Source: Catellatospora sp. KI3
GTDB taxonomy: Bacteria > Actinomycetota > Actinomycetes > Mycobacteriales > Micromonosporaceae
DNA: 64,000 nt
Assembly (NCBI RefSeq): GCF_029948125.1
Contig: NZ_JASAMB010000018.1
Location: 62,001-126,000 of the forward strand
Reading direction: 5' to 3'
Made by a program: the position numbers and the translations under genes. The notes beneath the pieces were generated by a model that did not search any database, had not been told where the DNA came from, and saw nothing but the letters and a program-made list of their open reading frames with translations. Below, in pieces: positions 16,182 to 26,000 of the stretch (the stretch's first letter is position 1; every line of letters begins with the position of its first letter).

Positions 16182-17165
16182 ATGCCGTCGCCCGTCCGCC
16201 TGGAGACCCGCCCCCGCCACCGCGTCGCCGTGCTGGCCTTCGCCGGCATGGCCCCGTTCGAGCTCGGCTGCGTGGTCGAGGTGTTCGGCCTGGACCGGCC
16301 CGAACTCGGCGTCCCCTGGTACGACCTGGCCGTCTGCGCGCAGACGCCCGAGCCGCTGCCCGCCGTCGGCGGGTTCAGCATCACCGCCGCCCACGGGCTG
16401 GACGTGCTCGCCGCCGCCGACACCGTGATCGTGCCGGGCGTGGCCGACGTCCGGTCGGCCGTCCCGGCCGAGCTGATCGCGGCGCTGGGTACGGCCGCGA
16501 TCCGGGGCGCCCGCATCGTGTCGATCTGCTCGGGCGCGTTCGCGCTGGCCGCCGCGGGCCTGCTGGACGGGCTGGCCGCCACCACGCACTGGCGCTACGC
16601 GGCCCTGCTGCGCGAGCGGTACCCCCTGGTCGAGGTCACCCCCGACGTGCTCTACGTCGACAACGGGCAGGTCGTCACCAGCGCGGGCAGCGCCGCCGGG
16701 CTGGACGTCTGCCTGCACCTGGTGCGCCGCGACCACGGGGCGCAGGTCGCCAACAGCGTGGCCCGGCGGCTGGTGCTGCCGCCGCACCGCGACGGCGGGC
16801 AGGCGCAGTTCATCGAGTCGCCGGTGCGCGAGCTGCCCGGCGACGACGGCGTGGCCCGCGCGATGGCCTGGGCCCTGGCCCACCTGGATCAGCCGCTGAC
16901 GGTGGACGCGCTCGCCGCGCGGGCGCACCTGTCGCCCCGGACGTTCCTGCGCCACTTCGCCCGGCACACCGGCACCAGCCCGATCCGCTGGCTGATCGAG
17001 CAGCGGATCGCGGCGAGCCTGCCGCTGCTGGAGGCGGCGGACGCGCCGGTGGAGGCGGTCGCCACGGCGGTGGGCTTCGACAGCCCCGTCACCTTCCGGC
17101 ACCACTTCGGACGGTGCATGCGCACCTCGCCCTCGGCCTACCGGCGCACGTTCCGCGGCCGGTGA
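16182..17165 (+). CDS. GlxA-family transcriptional regulator (DJ-1/PfpI domain + AraC HTH)
   Basis: 327 residues. The N-terminal half is a class I glutamine-amidotransferase-like domain with the nucleophile-elbow Cys in SICSGAFALA (about residue 111); the C-terminal half carries two AraC helix-turn-helix units (DALAARAHLSPRTFLRHF and VATAVGFDSPVTFRHHF). It resembles FtrA-type activators. In Streptomyces an AraC-like gene (nrdS) belongs to the B12-controlled nrd operon, so this nearby regulator may be a rearranged equivalent, but that is not shown. TAACAT lies 6 nt before the ATG, suggesting leaderless expression. Confidence 0.88.
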   Translation: MPSPVRLETRPRHRVAVLAFAGMAPFELGCVVEVFGLDRPELGVPWYDLAVCAQTPEPLPAVGGFSITAAHGLDVLAAADTVIVPGVADVRSAVPAELIAALGTAAIRGARIVSICSGAFALAAAGLLDGLAATTHWRYAALLRERYPLVEVTPDVLYVDNGQVVTSAGSAAGLDVCLHLVRRDHGAQVANSVARRLVLPPHRDGGQAQFIESPVRELPGDDGVARAMAWALAHLDQPLTVDALAARAHLSPRTFLRHFARHTGTSPIRWLIEQRIAASLPLLEAADAPVEAVATAVGFDSPVTFRHHFGRCMRTSPSAYRRTFRGR

Positions 17166-17218
17166 GCCCGGCGGATCCGGTGCCGCCCCCGTAAAACGGC
17201 ACCGGATCCACCGGGCTC
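17164..17218. terminator. Strong hairpin terminator after the GlxA gene
   Basis: 22-bp stem (17164-17185 with 17197-17218, one G-T wobble) and an 11-nt loop, starting at the stop codon of the regulator. No T-run is present. Confidence 0.75.
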
Positions 17219-17363
17219 AGCGCGCGCCCCTCCCGGGTCCCCCTACGTACAGGACACGCGCTGAGACCCTTCGATGGTTGCCATCTTGCGCGAACTTCGG
17301 TCCGTTGGTAGAAAAGTTTCGCTGCGCGGGTTCCATCCACCTTCCCACTGTGGAGCGAACCCC

Positions 17364-18437
17364 ATGTCCCCACTGTCCCGACGCAACGTCTTCCGGGGTG
17401 CCGTCATGCTCGGCACCGGCGCCGCTCTGGGCGGACTCGAACTCGGCATCGCCGGTCCGGCCGCCGCCGCGATCGCCGCGCCGACCATCGCCAGCTGCGC
17501 CACCTGGGGCGCCCGCAACCCGTCCTCGACGCTGTCGCAGATCGCCACCGACGCCAACAAGATCGTCATCCACCACACGGCGACGGCGAACTCGACCGAC
17601 TACTCGCAGGCGCACGCGTACGCGCTGGCCAGGTCCATTCAGAACTACCACATGGACAGCAACGGCTGGTCCGACACCGGCCAGCACTTCACGGTCAGCC
17701 GCGGCGGCTACATCACGGAGGGCCGCCACTACAGCCTGTCCCACCTGACCAGCGGCAACGGCATGGTCGTCGGCGCGCACTGCCCCGGCCAGAACGACCA
17801 GGGCATCGGCATCGAGAACGAGGGCACGTACACCTCGGCCACCCCGCCCGCCACGCAGTTCAACAAGCTCGTCGACCTGTGCGCCTACATCTGCGACCGG
17901 TACGGCATCGCCGCCACGAAGATCTACGGGCACCGCGACTTCATCTCCACCGCCTGCCCCGGCGACGCCTTCTACGCCCAGCTGCCCGCGCTGCGCTCGG
18001 CCGTGGCGGCCAAGCTGTCCGGCGGCACCGCCTGGTCGACCATCGTGGACAACAGCTCGGCGGGGTTCAGCGCCTCGGCGAACTGGGCCACCTCCACCTA
18101 CTCCAGCCAGCGCTACGGCGCCGACTACCGGTACGCCACCCCGGTCGCCGCCAGCGACCCGGCGTACTACTCGGCGACCCTGCCCAGCGCCGGCAACTAC
18201 AAGGTGGAGACCTGGTATCCGGCCGACGCCGGGTACAACGCGGCCACGCCGTTCATCGTGTACAGCTCGGCGGGCAGCCAGACCGTCACGGTGAACCAGA
18301 CGACCGGCGGCGGCGCGTGGCGCAGCCTCGGCACGTTCGCGTTCTCGGCCGGGGCGCAGCAGCTCGTCGCGGTGAGCCGCTGGACCTCCGGCACCCAGTA
18401 CGTCATCGCCGACGCCCTCCGCATCACCCGCGCCTGA
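17364..18437 (+). CDS. Tat-exported N-acetylmuramoyl-L-alanine amidase with golvesin-like C-terminal domain
   Basis: 357 residues from ATG 17364 (GGAG upstream). Twin arginines in SRRNVFRG start a Tat signal ending near residue 38. The Amidase_2 domain (about 45-215) has zinc ligands His70 or His71 (VIHHTA), His190 (GHRDF) and Cys198 (ACPGD). Residues 225-357 form a beta-rich golvesin/Xly-type domain (DNSSAGFSASANW) likely to bind the wall or a polysaccharide. It cuts the sugar-peptide amide bond of peptidoglycan outside the cell. Role in self-remodelling or lysis of competitors cannot be decided. Confidence 0.92.
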   Translation: MSPLSRRNVFRGAVMLGTGAALGGLELGIAGPAAAAIAAPTIASCATWGARNPSSTLSQIATDANKIVIHHTATANSTDYSQAHAYALARSIQNYHMDSNGWSDTGQHFTVSRGGYITEGRHYSLSHLTSGNGMVVGAHCPGQNDQGIGIENEGTYTSATPPATQFNKLVDLCAYICDRYGIAATKIYGHRDFISTACPGDAFYAQLPALRSAVAAKLSGGTAWSTIVDNSSAGFSASANWATSTYSSQRYGADYRYATPVAASDPAYYSATLPSAGNYKVETWYPADAGYNAATPFIVYSSAGSQTVTVNQTTGGGAWRSLGTFAFSAGAQQLVAVSRWTSGTQYVIADALRITRA

Positions 18438-18457
18438 CCGGCGCGCCGATGCAGGGT

Positions 18458-18517
18458 GCAGTTTCGGGGAAAGTGCACGAATCTTGCGCGCCTTTCGCGC
18501 ACTTTCCCCGAAACTGC
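18458..18517. repeat. Palindromic repeat, family C (copy 2)
   Basis: Perfect 19-bp arms (GCAGTTTCGGGGAAAGTGC at 18458-18476, complement at 18499-18517) between the converging amidase and SARP genes. It may serve as a bidirectional terminator, although no T-run exists. Confidence 0.8.
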
Positions 18518-18532
18518 CGCTACCCCACCGGG

Positions 18533-20542
18533 TCAGGACAGGTCGACGGTGGCGCGGAGGCGGCGGGCCTCGGCGAGGTACGCGTCGGACAGGCCGTGGC
18601 GGCCGTCGCCGCGGTGCAGCTCGCCGAGGCGGTGCGCGGTCTGGGCCTGGGCGCGCCGGTCCCCGATCCGCTCGAAGATCTCCAGGGCCGTGGTGAGCCG
18701 GTCCACGGCCGACTCCGGCGCCTCCAGCCCGGCCAGGTCGGTCAGGCAGTACGCGGCGCAGTGGCTGTCCCCCAGCCCCGCGAACCGGTCCAGGGCCGAG
18801 GTCAGCGACGCCCGCGCGTCGCTCAGCTCGCCGCGGCGCAGCCGGGTCAGGCCCAGCTGCCGGGTCAGCAGCGCGGTGCGGTGCTCGTCGCCGATCTCCT
18901 CGGCGATCGTCAGGCCCGCCGTGAAGTGGTGCTGCGCCATCGCCAGCTCGCCCCGGGCCAGGCACACCATGCCCAGCGCGCCCTGGGCGTACGCCTCGCC
19001 ATGGCGGTGCGCCAGCTCGGTGTAGGCCGCCAGGGCCTGCTCGTAGCAGTCGTACGCCTCGTCGAACTCGTCCCGGACGCGGTGCACGGTGCCCAGCCCG
19101 GCCAGCGCCGCGGCCAGCCCGTGCAGGTTGCCCAGGCGCGCGAACAGCAGGCGGGACCGGCTGAACGCCTCGCCCGCGTGGGCGTAGTCGTCGCGGTACA
19201 GGTGCAGCTGCCCGAGCCCGCGCAGGGTGACCGCCTCGCCCAGCGGATTGCCCGCGGCCCGGCAGGCCGCCAGCGCCGCCCGGTGCGTCTGCTCCCACTC
19301 GGCCGTGTGCCCGCCCAGGTCGAACCAGGCCACCATGGCGTGCGCCAGCTCCCAGGCCAGGTCGTCCAGGCCGGTCGCGGCGGCCGCGGCGACCGCGCCC
19401 AGCAGGCCGTCCCGCTCGGCGGCGAACCAGGCGATGGGGTCGCGGGTCAGCTCGTCGGCGTCGGGCACCGGCCACCGCGCGGCCACGGTCAGGCCGGGGC
19501 CGAAGACCTGCGGCGGCAGCCCCGCACCGGCCCGCTCGGCCAGCATCAGGTATCCGCCCAGCACGCGGCTCAGCGCGGCCTCGATGCCGTCGCCGGGCAG
19601 GTCCGGCGCCAGCAGGCCGACCAGCACCGGCATGCCGTAGCGGGGACGGCCCAGACGGTCCGGCCCGGCCGGGCGCAGCAGCCGGCCCCGGTCGAGCGCC
19701 TCGATCACCTCGGTCGCGTCGCGCCGGTCCAGCAGCGCGGCGGGCACCCAGGCCGGGACCGCCGTCGCGCCCAACCGGGCCAGGCCGCGCAGCACCACGG
19801 CGGCCGCCCCGTCGAGCCGCTGCGTGTCGGCGCTGGTGCCGTGCTCGACCAGCAGCGTGCGGTGCACGCGGCGCAGCGGCTCGCCCGGCTCCACGCCCAG
19901 CTCGGCGGTGAGGGTGCGCCGCGCCACCGCGTACGCCGACAGCGCCTCGGCCCGCTGCCCCGCGTCGCGCAGCGCCGTCACCAGCAGCAGCCAGGCCTGC
20001 TCGCCGAGCGGGTCCTCGGCGACCAGCTGCCGCAGCTCCTCCAGCGCCTCGTCGGGGCGCCCCGCCTCGATGCACAGCCGGGCCCGCTGCTGGCGGGCGG
20101 CCCGCCGCAGCTCGACCAGGCGGCTCACCTCGCCGCTCCACAGGGGCGAGGAGGGCAGGTTCTCCACCGGCTCGCCCCGCCACAGCCGCAGCGCCTGCTC
20201 GATCGCCGGGCGGTCGGTGCCGCGCGCGTGCCGCTCGAAGCTCAGCGCGTCCAGCTCCGCCTCGGCCAGCTCCAGCCGGTAGCCGGGCGGCAGCCGACGC
20301 AGCCGGTGCTCGCCCAGCAGCGCCCGCAGCGAGCTGACGTACGTCTGGACGTTGGCCAGGGCCGAGCGCGGCGCCTCCTGCGGCCACAGCACCTCGACCA
20401 GGTGGTCGACGGAGACGGTGCGGCCGTGGTGCAACGCCAGCGTGGCCAGCAGCTGCCGGGGCTTCACGCCGTCCACAGGCACCGTCGCACCGCCCAGCCG
20501 CAGCTCCAGCGGTCCAAGGATGCCCAGTTCCAGCCGATCCAT
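18533..20542 (-). CDS. AfsR/SARP-family regulator with TPR domain
   Basis: 669 residues from ATG 20542. An OmpR-type winged helix (about 5-95, DGVKPRQLLATLALH) is followed by a bacterial transcriptional activation (BTAD) domain (about 98-245). A middle region without a recognisable NB-ARC P-loop and about six TPR repeats (about 400-650) complete it. Such proteins activate secondary-metabolite or stress genes; here no biosynthetic cluster is adjacent. The gene is divergent from the M23 peptidase gene, with about 200 nt of shared promoter region, so that gene is a candidate target. A longer upstream frame is not credible. Confidence 0.9.
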   Translation of the reverse strand: MDRLELGILGPLELRLGGATVPVDGVKPRQLLATLALHHGRTVSVDHLVEVLWPQEAPRSALANVQTYVSSLRALLGEHRLRRLPPGYRLELAEAELDALSFERHARGTDRPAIEQALRLWRGEPVENLPSSPLWSGEVSRLVELRRAARQQRARLCIEAGRPDEALEELRQLVAEDPLGEQAWLLLVTALRDAGQRAEALSAYAVARRTLTAELGVEPGEPLRRVHRTLLVEHGTSADTQRLDGAAAVVLRGLARLGATAVPAWVPAALLDRRDATEVIEALDRGRLLRPAGPDRLGRPRYGMPVLVGLLAPDLPGDGIEAALSRVLGGYLMLAERAGAGLPPQVFGPGLTVAARWPVPDADELTRDPIAWFAAERDGLLGAVAAAAATGLDDLAWELAHAMVAWFDLGGHTAEWEQTHRAALAACRAAGNPLGEAVTLRGLGQLHLYRDDYAHAGEAFSRSRLLFARLGNLHGLAAALAGLGTVHRVRDEFDEAYDCYEQALAAYTELAHRHGEAYAQGALGMVCLARGELAMAQHHFTAGLTIAEEIGDEHRTALLTRQLGLTRLRRGELSDARASLTSALDRFAGLGDSHCAAYCLTDLAGLEAPESAVDRLTTALEIFERIGDRRAQAQTAHRLGELHRGDGRHGLSDAYLAEARRLRATVDLS

Positions 20543-20746
20543 CGCCAACCCACCCAGGAACACATGACCGAAGCGTCGATGATCGCCGCTAGTGAGCCTA
20601 CGCGTGGTCGCCTGATCGGGCCAGAGCGCCGAGCTGAACGGCTGTAGTCGTTCTGGAGTCGGTCTGGAGCGCGGGAGGTGAGGCTGTGCCCACCCCGCGC
20701 AGCACGCGATCCGGTATCCACCCACGACCGTGAGGAGCATCCCCCC

Positions 20747-21523
20747 GTGCACCGTCACCACATCCGGCTGGCCGTAGTCCTGCTGGCCGCCGCCGCGGCA
20801 CTGGCCGTACCGGCCGCGCCGGCGATGGCCGCGCCGACGTTCAAGGTTCCGTTCCCCTGCAACCAGTCGTGGTCCGGGCAGACCCGCTCCGACCACAGCC
20901 CGGCCTACGCGGTCGACTTCAACCGCACCGACGACCTGGGCGACCCCGTCGTGGCCAGCGCGCCCGGCACCGTGGACGTGGTGACCAACCTCGGCAGCAC
21001 CAGCTACGGCAAGTACGTCCGGATCAACCACGGCAGCGGCTACACCACGTACTACGCGCACCTGAACAGCTTCAACGTGTCCGTGGGCCAGACCGTCAAG
21101 TACGGCACCGTCATCGGCTACGTCGGCTCGACCGGCGGCTCGACCGGCCCGCACCTGCACTACGAGCAGCGGCTCAACGGCAACGACATCCAGGTGAAGT
21201 TCAACGGCGTGACCGCGCTGTACTGGGGCACCAAGACGTACAAGAGCGACAACGGCTGCTCCGGCGGCGCCGCCGACGGCACCGTCAACACGGCGGGCTC
21301 GCCGCTGACGGTCCGCTCCGGCCCGGGCACCGGCTACAGCTCGGTCGGCACCGTCGCCGACGGCGCCTCGATCGACATCTTCTGCCAGACCACCGGCACC
21401 ACGGTCACCGGCACGTACGGCACCAGCAACATCTGGGACCGGATCGGCAGCGGCCGCTTCGTCTCCGACGCCTACGTGTACACCGGCTACGACGGCTTCA
21501 TCCCCGGCGTCCCGCGCTGCTGA
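20747..21523 (+). CDS. Secreted M23 peptidase with C-terminal SH3b domain
   Basis: 258 residues from GTG 20747, preceded by GAGGAG 9 nt upstream. A signal peptide is cleaved near residue 28. The LytM-type M23 domain has zinc and catalytic residues His50 and Asp57 (HSPAYAVDF), His105 and the pair His136/His138 (HLHYE). A bacterial SH3 domain (about 195-250, SPLTVRSGPGTGYSSVG) probably targets the wall. It should cut glycine-containing or stem-peptide bonds of peptidoglycan outside the cell. Confidence 0.92.
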   Translation: MHRHHIRLAVVLLAAAAALAVPAAPAMAAPTFKVPFPCNQSWSGQTRSDHSPAYAVDFNRTDDLGDPVVASAPGTVDVVTNLGSTSYGKYVRINHGSGYTTYYAHLNSFNVSVGQTVKYGTVIGYVGSTGGSTGPHLHYEQRLNGNDIQVKFNGVTALYWGTKTYKSDNGCSGGAADGTVNTAGSPLTVRSGPGTGYSSVGTVADGASIDIFCQTTGTTVTGTYGTSNIWDRIGSGRFVSDAYVYTGYDGFIPGVPRC

Positions 21524-21536
21524 CCGGCTCCTTTCG

Positions 21537-21598
21537 TGCAGTTTCGGGGAAACTGCGCGAATAGCGGGCTTCAGACCAGCACTTTCCCCGAAACTGCA
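21537..21598. repeat. Palindromic repeat, family C (copy 3)
   Basis: Perfect 16-bp arms TGCAGTTTCGGGGAAA at 21537-21552 and its complement at 21583-21598, beginning 13 nt after the M23 stop codon. It directly abuts a second, unrelated hairpin. Confidence 0.8.
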
Positions 21599-21637
21599 GC
21601 CGTCTCGTCCCAGGGGGTGTCCCGGGGCGAGACGGCT
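21598..21637 (+). terminator. Hairpin terminator downstream of the M23 gene
   Basis: Perfect 10-bp stem AGCCGTCTCG (21598-21607) with 21628-21637, a 20-nt loop, then TGTC. Together with the preceding palindrome it makes a tandem hairpin stop. Confidence 0.6.
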
Positions 21638-21707
21638 GTCACGTCTGCGCCGGTCAGCGGGGCGCCGGTCGGTAGGATGCGCCGGGGTCGGGCGGGGAGG
21701 TGCACGG

Positions 21708-22601
21708 ATGGCGGCGGTGACGGTCGCCGCCGTGCCCGAGGCGCTGACCGACGCGTACGCCCGCTGCCGTGACCTGCACCGCCGCCACGGCCGCAGCTAC
21801 TACCTCGCCACCCGCCTGCTGCCCGCGTGGAAACGGCCGCACGTGCACGCGCTCTACGGGTTCGCCCGCCACGCCGACGAGATCGTCGACAGCACCGACC
21901 CGGTCCCGGTCGCCGAACGCGCCCGCCGCCTGCGCGACTTCGCCGACCGGTGCACCGCCGGGCTGCGCGGCGCCCCGGTCGACGATCCGATCCTGCCCGC
22001 CGTGCTGCACACGGCGGCCGTGTTCGCCCTGGACCCGGCCGACTTCACGGCGTTCTTCGACAGCATGGCGATGGACCTGACCGTCAGCCGGTACGCCGAC
22101 TACCCGGCGCTGCTGTCGTACATGGAGGGCTCGGCGGCGGTGATCGGCACGCTGATGCTGCCGCTGCTCGAGCCCGCCGACCCGGCCTCGGCCCGGGAAC
22201 CGGCACGGCAGCTCGGACTGGCGTTCCAGCTCACCAACTTCCTGCGCGACGTCGCCGAGGACCTGGCCCGCGACCGCGTGTACCTGCCGCAGCAGGACCT
22301 GGCCCGGTTCGGCGTGACACCGGCCGACCTCTACGACGCCGCCGCCCGCCGCCGGGCCACCGCGCCGATCAAGGCCCTGATCGGGTACGAGGTCGAGCGG
22401 GCCCGCGCGCACTACGCCGCCGCCGTCCCCGGCCTGTCGCTGCTCCCCGGCGCGTCCGGCACCTGCGTTCGCGCCGCGTACGCGCTCTACGCCGCGATCC
22501 TGGACGAGATCGGGCGCGCCGACCACGACGTGTTCGCCCGCCGCGCGGTCGTCCCGGCGTACCGCCGCGCCACCCTCCTCACCCGCACCCTCCTCACCTG
22601 A
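21708..22601 (+). CDS. Phytoene/squalene synthase family protein
   Basis: 297 residues. Both aspartate-rich motifs of head-to-head prenyl synthases are visible: RHADEIVD (about 54-61) and NFLRDVAEDLARDRVYLP (about 178-195), which bind the diphosphates of two prenyl chains through magnesium. Products in the family are phytoene, squalene or presqualene diphosphate; no other isoprenoid gene is adjacent, so the product cannot be assigned. GGGGAGG lies 9 nt before ATG 21708. Confidence 0.88.
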   Translation: MAAVTVAAVPEALTDAYARCRDLHRRHGRSYYLATRLLPAWKRPHVHALYGFARHADEIVDSTDPVPVAERARRLRDFADRCTAGLRGAPVDDPILPAVLHTAAVFALDPADFTAFFDSMAMDLTVSRYADYPALLSYMEGSAAVIGTLMLPLLEPADPASAREPARQLGLAFQLTNFLRDVAEDLARDRVYLPQQDLARFGVTPADLYDAAARRRATAPIKALIGYEVERARAHYAAAVPGLSLLPGASGTCVRAAYALYAAILDEIGRADHDVFARRAVVPAYRRATLLTRTLLT

Positions 22602-22662
22602 CCCTCCCCGTCCGACCGTCGCAGCCGCCCATCCCGTCCGCCCCGCCCCGGCCCCCGCCTTT

Positions 22663-22732
22663 ACATAAACGCTGGCCTATCCAGAGGAGTGATTTGCCCG
22701 AACCCGTCCTCTAGATAGGCCAGCGTTTATGT
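22663..22732. repeat. Dispersed palindromic repeat, family B (copy 2)
   Basis: Perfect 18-bp arms ACATAAACGCTGGCCTAT (22663-22680) with 22715-22732, and a 34-nt spacer of which 18 of the last 24 bases match the spacer of copy 1. Located 61 nt after the prenyl synthase gene. Confidence 0.8.
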
Positions 22733-22813
22733 GAGGGCGGGGTCAGGAGGGTGTCGGGTGGCTGTTGGGGGGTGCTGGGGGGTGTGGGAGGGGTGCTTCG
22801 CGCCCGCGAACGG

Positions 22814-22916
22814 CGATCTTCGCCGAAGATCGGCTCCTGCGGTCGGAGCACCGCGATTGGCCACTGCCTTCGTCCGCAGACGGCGATCATCCAATGGAGA
22901 TCGCCGTCTGCGGACG
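22814..22916. repeat. Intergenic GATCGC/GCGGTC repeat cluster, family D (copy 1)
   Basis: Contains a near-palindrome CGATCTTCG with its complement (22814-22832) and a perfect 18-bp inverted repeat (CGTCCGCAGACGGCGATC at 22871-22888 with 22899-22916). The whole 22602-23038 gap has no gene; it holds only repeats of families B, D and A. Confidence 0.65.
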
Positions 22917-22980
22917 GAAGGCCCGCGCCAGCTGGATCACCGGCGCGTTTCGCATTCTCCGACGCCCTGGAGCAGGACGT

Positions 22981-23030
22981 TGGGAAGGGCCCCTTCCTGT
23001 ACGCAGAGCGGCGAGAAGGGGCCCTTCCTT
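22981..23030 (+). repeat. Dispersed palindromic repeat, family A, subtype 2 (copy 4)
   Basis: GGGAAGGGCCCCTTCC and GAGAAGGGGCCCTTCCTT flank the spacer TGTACGCAGAGCGGC. The spacer matches the 42662 copy, not the GGATAGCGAT type, so two subtypes exist. It lies just past the 3' end of the ThuA-dehydrogenase gene. Confidence 0.85.
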
Positions 23031-23038
23031 GCTCACGG

Positions 23039-26000
23039 CTACGGGGAGTAGACCTCGAACTCGAAGAGGCTGTAGCCCCAGGCGGTGGCGCGGGTGGTGC
23101 CGTTGACGCGGACGTAGCGGCCCGAGCCGGTCAGGCCGGTCAGGTCGTCGGTGCCGCCGTCACCGCCGGTGACGGAGCGGATCGTGGTCCAGGTGGTGCC
23201 GTCGGTGGACGTCTGCACCTGGTACGCCGACCCGTACGCCGCCTCCCAGAACAGCCGCACCCGGCTGATCGGCATGACGGAACCGAGGTCGACCCGGATC
23301 CACTGGGGGTCGCTGAACGCGCTCGACCAGCGGGCGCCGGTGGTGGCCCCGTCGACCACCGCGCTCGCGGGCGTGCCCGCGTTCTCGGTGGTGGAGGCGG
23401 TGACCGGCTTGTTCAGCGCCACGTTGGTCGAGGTCGGCGGGGTGGTGCCGCCGCCGTAGACCTCGAACGACCACAGTGAGTAGCCGTAGGCCGTGGCCCG
23501 GGTGGTGCCGTAGACGCGGACGTAGCGGCCCGAGCCGGTCAGGCCGGTCAGGTCGTCCGTGCCGCCGTCGCCGCCGGTCACCGAACGGATGGTGGTCCAG
23601 GTGGTGGCGTCGTTGGACGTCTGCACCTGGTACGCCGACCCGTACGCCGCCTCCCAGGTGAGCTTCACCTGGTTGATGGTCTTGGTCGAGCCCAGGTCCA
23701 CATAGATCCACTGCGGGTCGCCGAACGCGCTGGCCCAGCGGGTCGTACCCGATCCGTCGACCGCCGCCGAGGCGGGCGTGCCCGCGTTCTCGGTGCTGGA
23801 GGCGAAGGCGGGCCGGTTGCGGGCGAGGTCGCCGCCCGGGTCCGGCGGCTGGGTGCCGCCCGGCCCGAAGGTGAACTCGTCGATGTCGAAGAGTGAGCCG
23901 GCCGCGCCCTTGAACACGAGGTACAGCGGGCCGGAGGTGGTGGACGGGGTGATGGTGCCGGTGGCGGTGACCCAGTTGGCCCAGCCGCCGGTCGGTGCGA
24001 CCGCGATCGTGCCCGCCAGCGGGCCGGTGGCCGAGCCGGTGCGGAACTCGATCGTGCCGCCGACTCCGGCCGAGGCGACCCGGGCGGAGACCGTGGTGAC
24101 CCCGGTCAGGTTGTACGGCGTGAACGAGATCCAGTCCCCGTTCTCGATGTACCCGACCGCCGCCCCGCCGTTGGCCCCGGCGCCCGCGCTGGGCTGCACG
24201 CCCTGGCTGGCGCCGAAGTGCTCGGCCTGCCGCGTACGCGGCTGGGTGACGCTGGTGGCGTGCGTGGTCAGCGCGGGCTGGCCGTTGGCGCCGTTGTCGG
24301 TGTACTCCGCGTCGAACACCCCGAAGATGTTGGCCGCGGTGTCGTGCTCACCGTCCTTGGTCGTCTGGATCGAGCCCGTACACCCGTTCTTGCTGGTGAT
24401 CGGGTGGCCGTGGGTGTCGTGGCCGAGCACGTAGCTGACCTTGACCCGGGCGCAGTCGATCGTCCCGTCCTCCGGGTCGACGACCGTGACCTGGTAGTTC
24501 ACCGTGTCGCCGAAGCTGAACACCTGGCCGTTGGCGGGCAGGGTCAGCGTGACGGTCGGCGCGTTGTTGCCGACCGTGATGATCACGCTGGCGTTGCCGG
24601 TCTTGCCCGTGCTGTCCTTCACGGTCAGCGTCGCGGTGCGCTGGCCGACCGTGCTGTAGGTGAAGCTCGGGTTGGCCGCGGTCGAGTCCACCGTGCCGTT
24701 GGTGTCGAAGTCCCAGGCGTAGGTGAACGGGTTGCCGTCGGGGTCGTAGGTGCCCGCCGAGGAGAAGGCGACCGTCAGCGGCGCGCCGCCCGAGGTCCGG
24801 CTCGGGGTCACCACGGCCACCGGCGGGCGGCCCTGGCGCGCGTACTCGATGCGGTAGACCGCCGAGTTGGCGTCGCCGCCGAACCAGCCGGTGCCGTAGT
24901 CCAGGACGTAGAGCGCGCCGTCGGGGCCGAACTCCATGTCCATGATCTGCGTGCCGGTCCACGGGAACGGGTTGATCTTCAGGTACTTGCCGTCGGCGCC
25001 GACCACGAAGTTCTTGATCCAGCGACCGCCGAACTCACCGTGGAAGTAGGTGCCGTTGTAGTACGCCGGGAACGCCACCGGGGAGGTGTTGTTCGGGTCG
25101 TACCGGTAGACCGGCCCGCCCATCGGGGCCATGCCGCCGCCGCCCATGTCGGCCGGGCTGCCGCCGTTGTACGGCACCCAGGCCGGGGTCAGCGCGGGCA
25201 GCGTGGTGATGCCGGTGTTGTTGGGCGAGTTGTTGGTCGGCCCGCCCGCGCAGTTGTACTTGCCCAGCGACGGCCCGTTCGGGAACACCCACTCGCCGTA
25301 CGCGTCGCCGAAGCTGGAGCAGTAGGGCCAGCCGTAGAAGCCCGGCGCGGTGATGCGGCTGATCTCGACCTGGGCCGCGGGGCCCCGGTTCGGGTCGGCC
25401 GTGCCCGCGTCCGGCCCGTAGTCGCCGAGGTACACCACGCCGGTGCCCTTGTCGACGCTCATCCGGAACGGGTTGCGGAAGCCCATCGCGTAGATCTCGG
25501 GCCGGGTCTTCGCGGTGCCCGGCGCGAACATGTTGCCGGAGGGGATGGTGTAGCCGCCGGCGGCGCTGGGCTTGATGCGCAGCACCTTGCCCCGCAGGTC
25601 GTTGCTGTTGGCCGCGGTGCGCTGCGCGTCGTAGGCCGGGTTGCGGTCGGGCCGCTCGTCCAGCGGCGAGAAGCCCGCCGAGTCGAACGGGTTCGAGTCG
25701 TCGCCGGTGGACAGGTACAGGTTGCCCGCGGCGTCGAAGTCGATGTCGCCGCCGACGTGGCAGCACATGCCCCGGCTGGTCGGCACGTCCAGCACGGTCA
25801 CCTGCGAGGCCGGGTCGATGGTGTTGTCGGCCCGGACCGTGAACCGGGCCAGCCGGTTCACCCCGTTCCACGGCGCGAAGTCGGCCGCGGTACCGGTCGA
25901 CGGCGCGTCGCCGGCGGGTGTGGACAGCGGCGGCGCGTAGTAGATGTACACCCAGCGGTTGGCGGCGAAGCCGGGGTCTGCCTTGATGCTCTGCATCCCC

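Noticed and set aside
17217-20387. 1056-codon minus-strand frame across the amidase and SARP region
   Set aside because: It spans two real genes on different strands and a palindromic repeat; no motif supports it.
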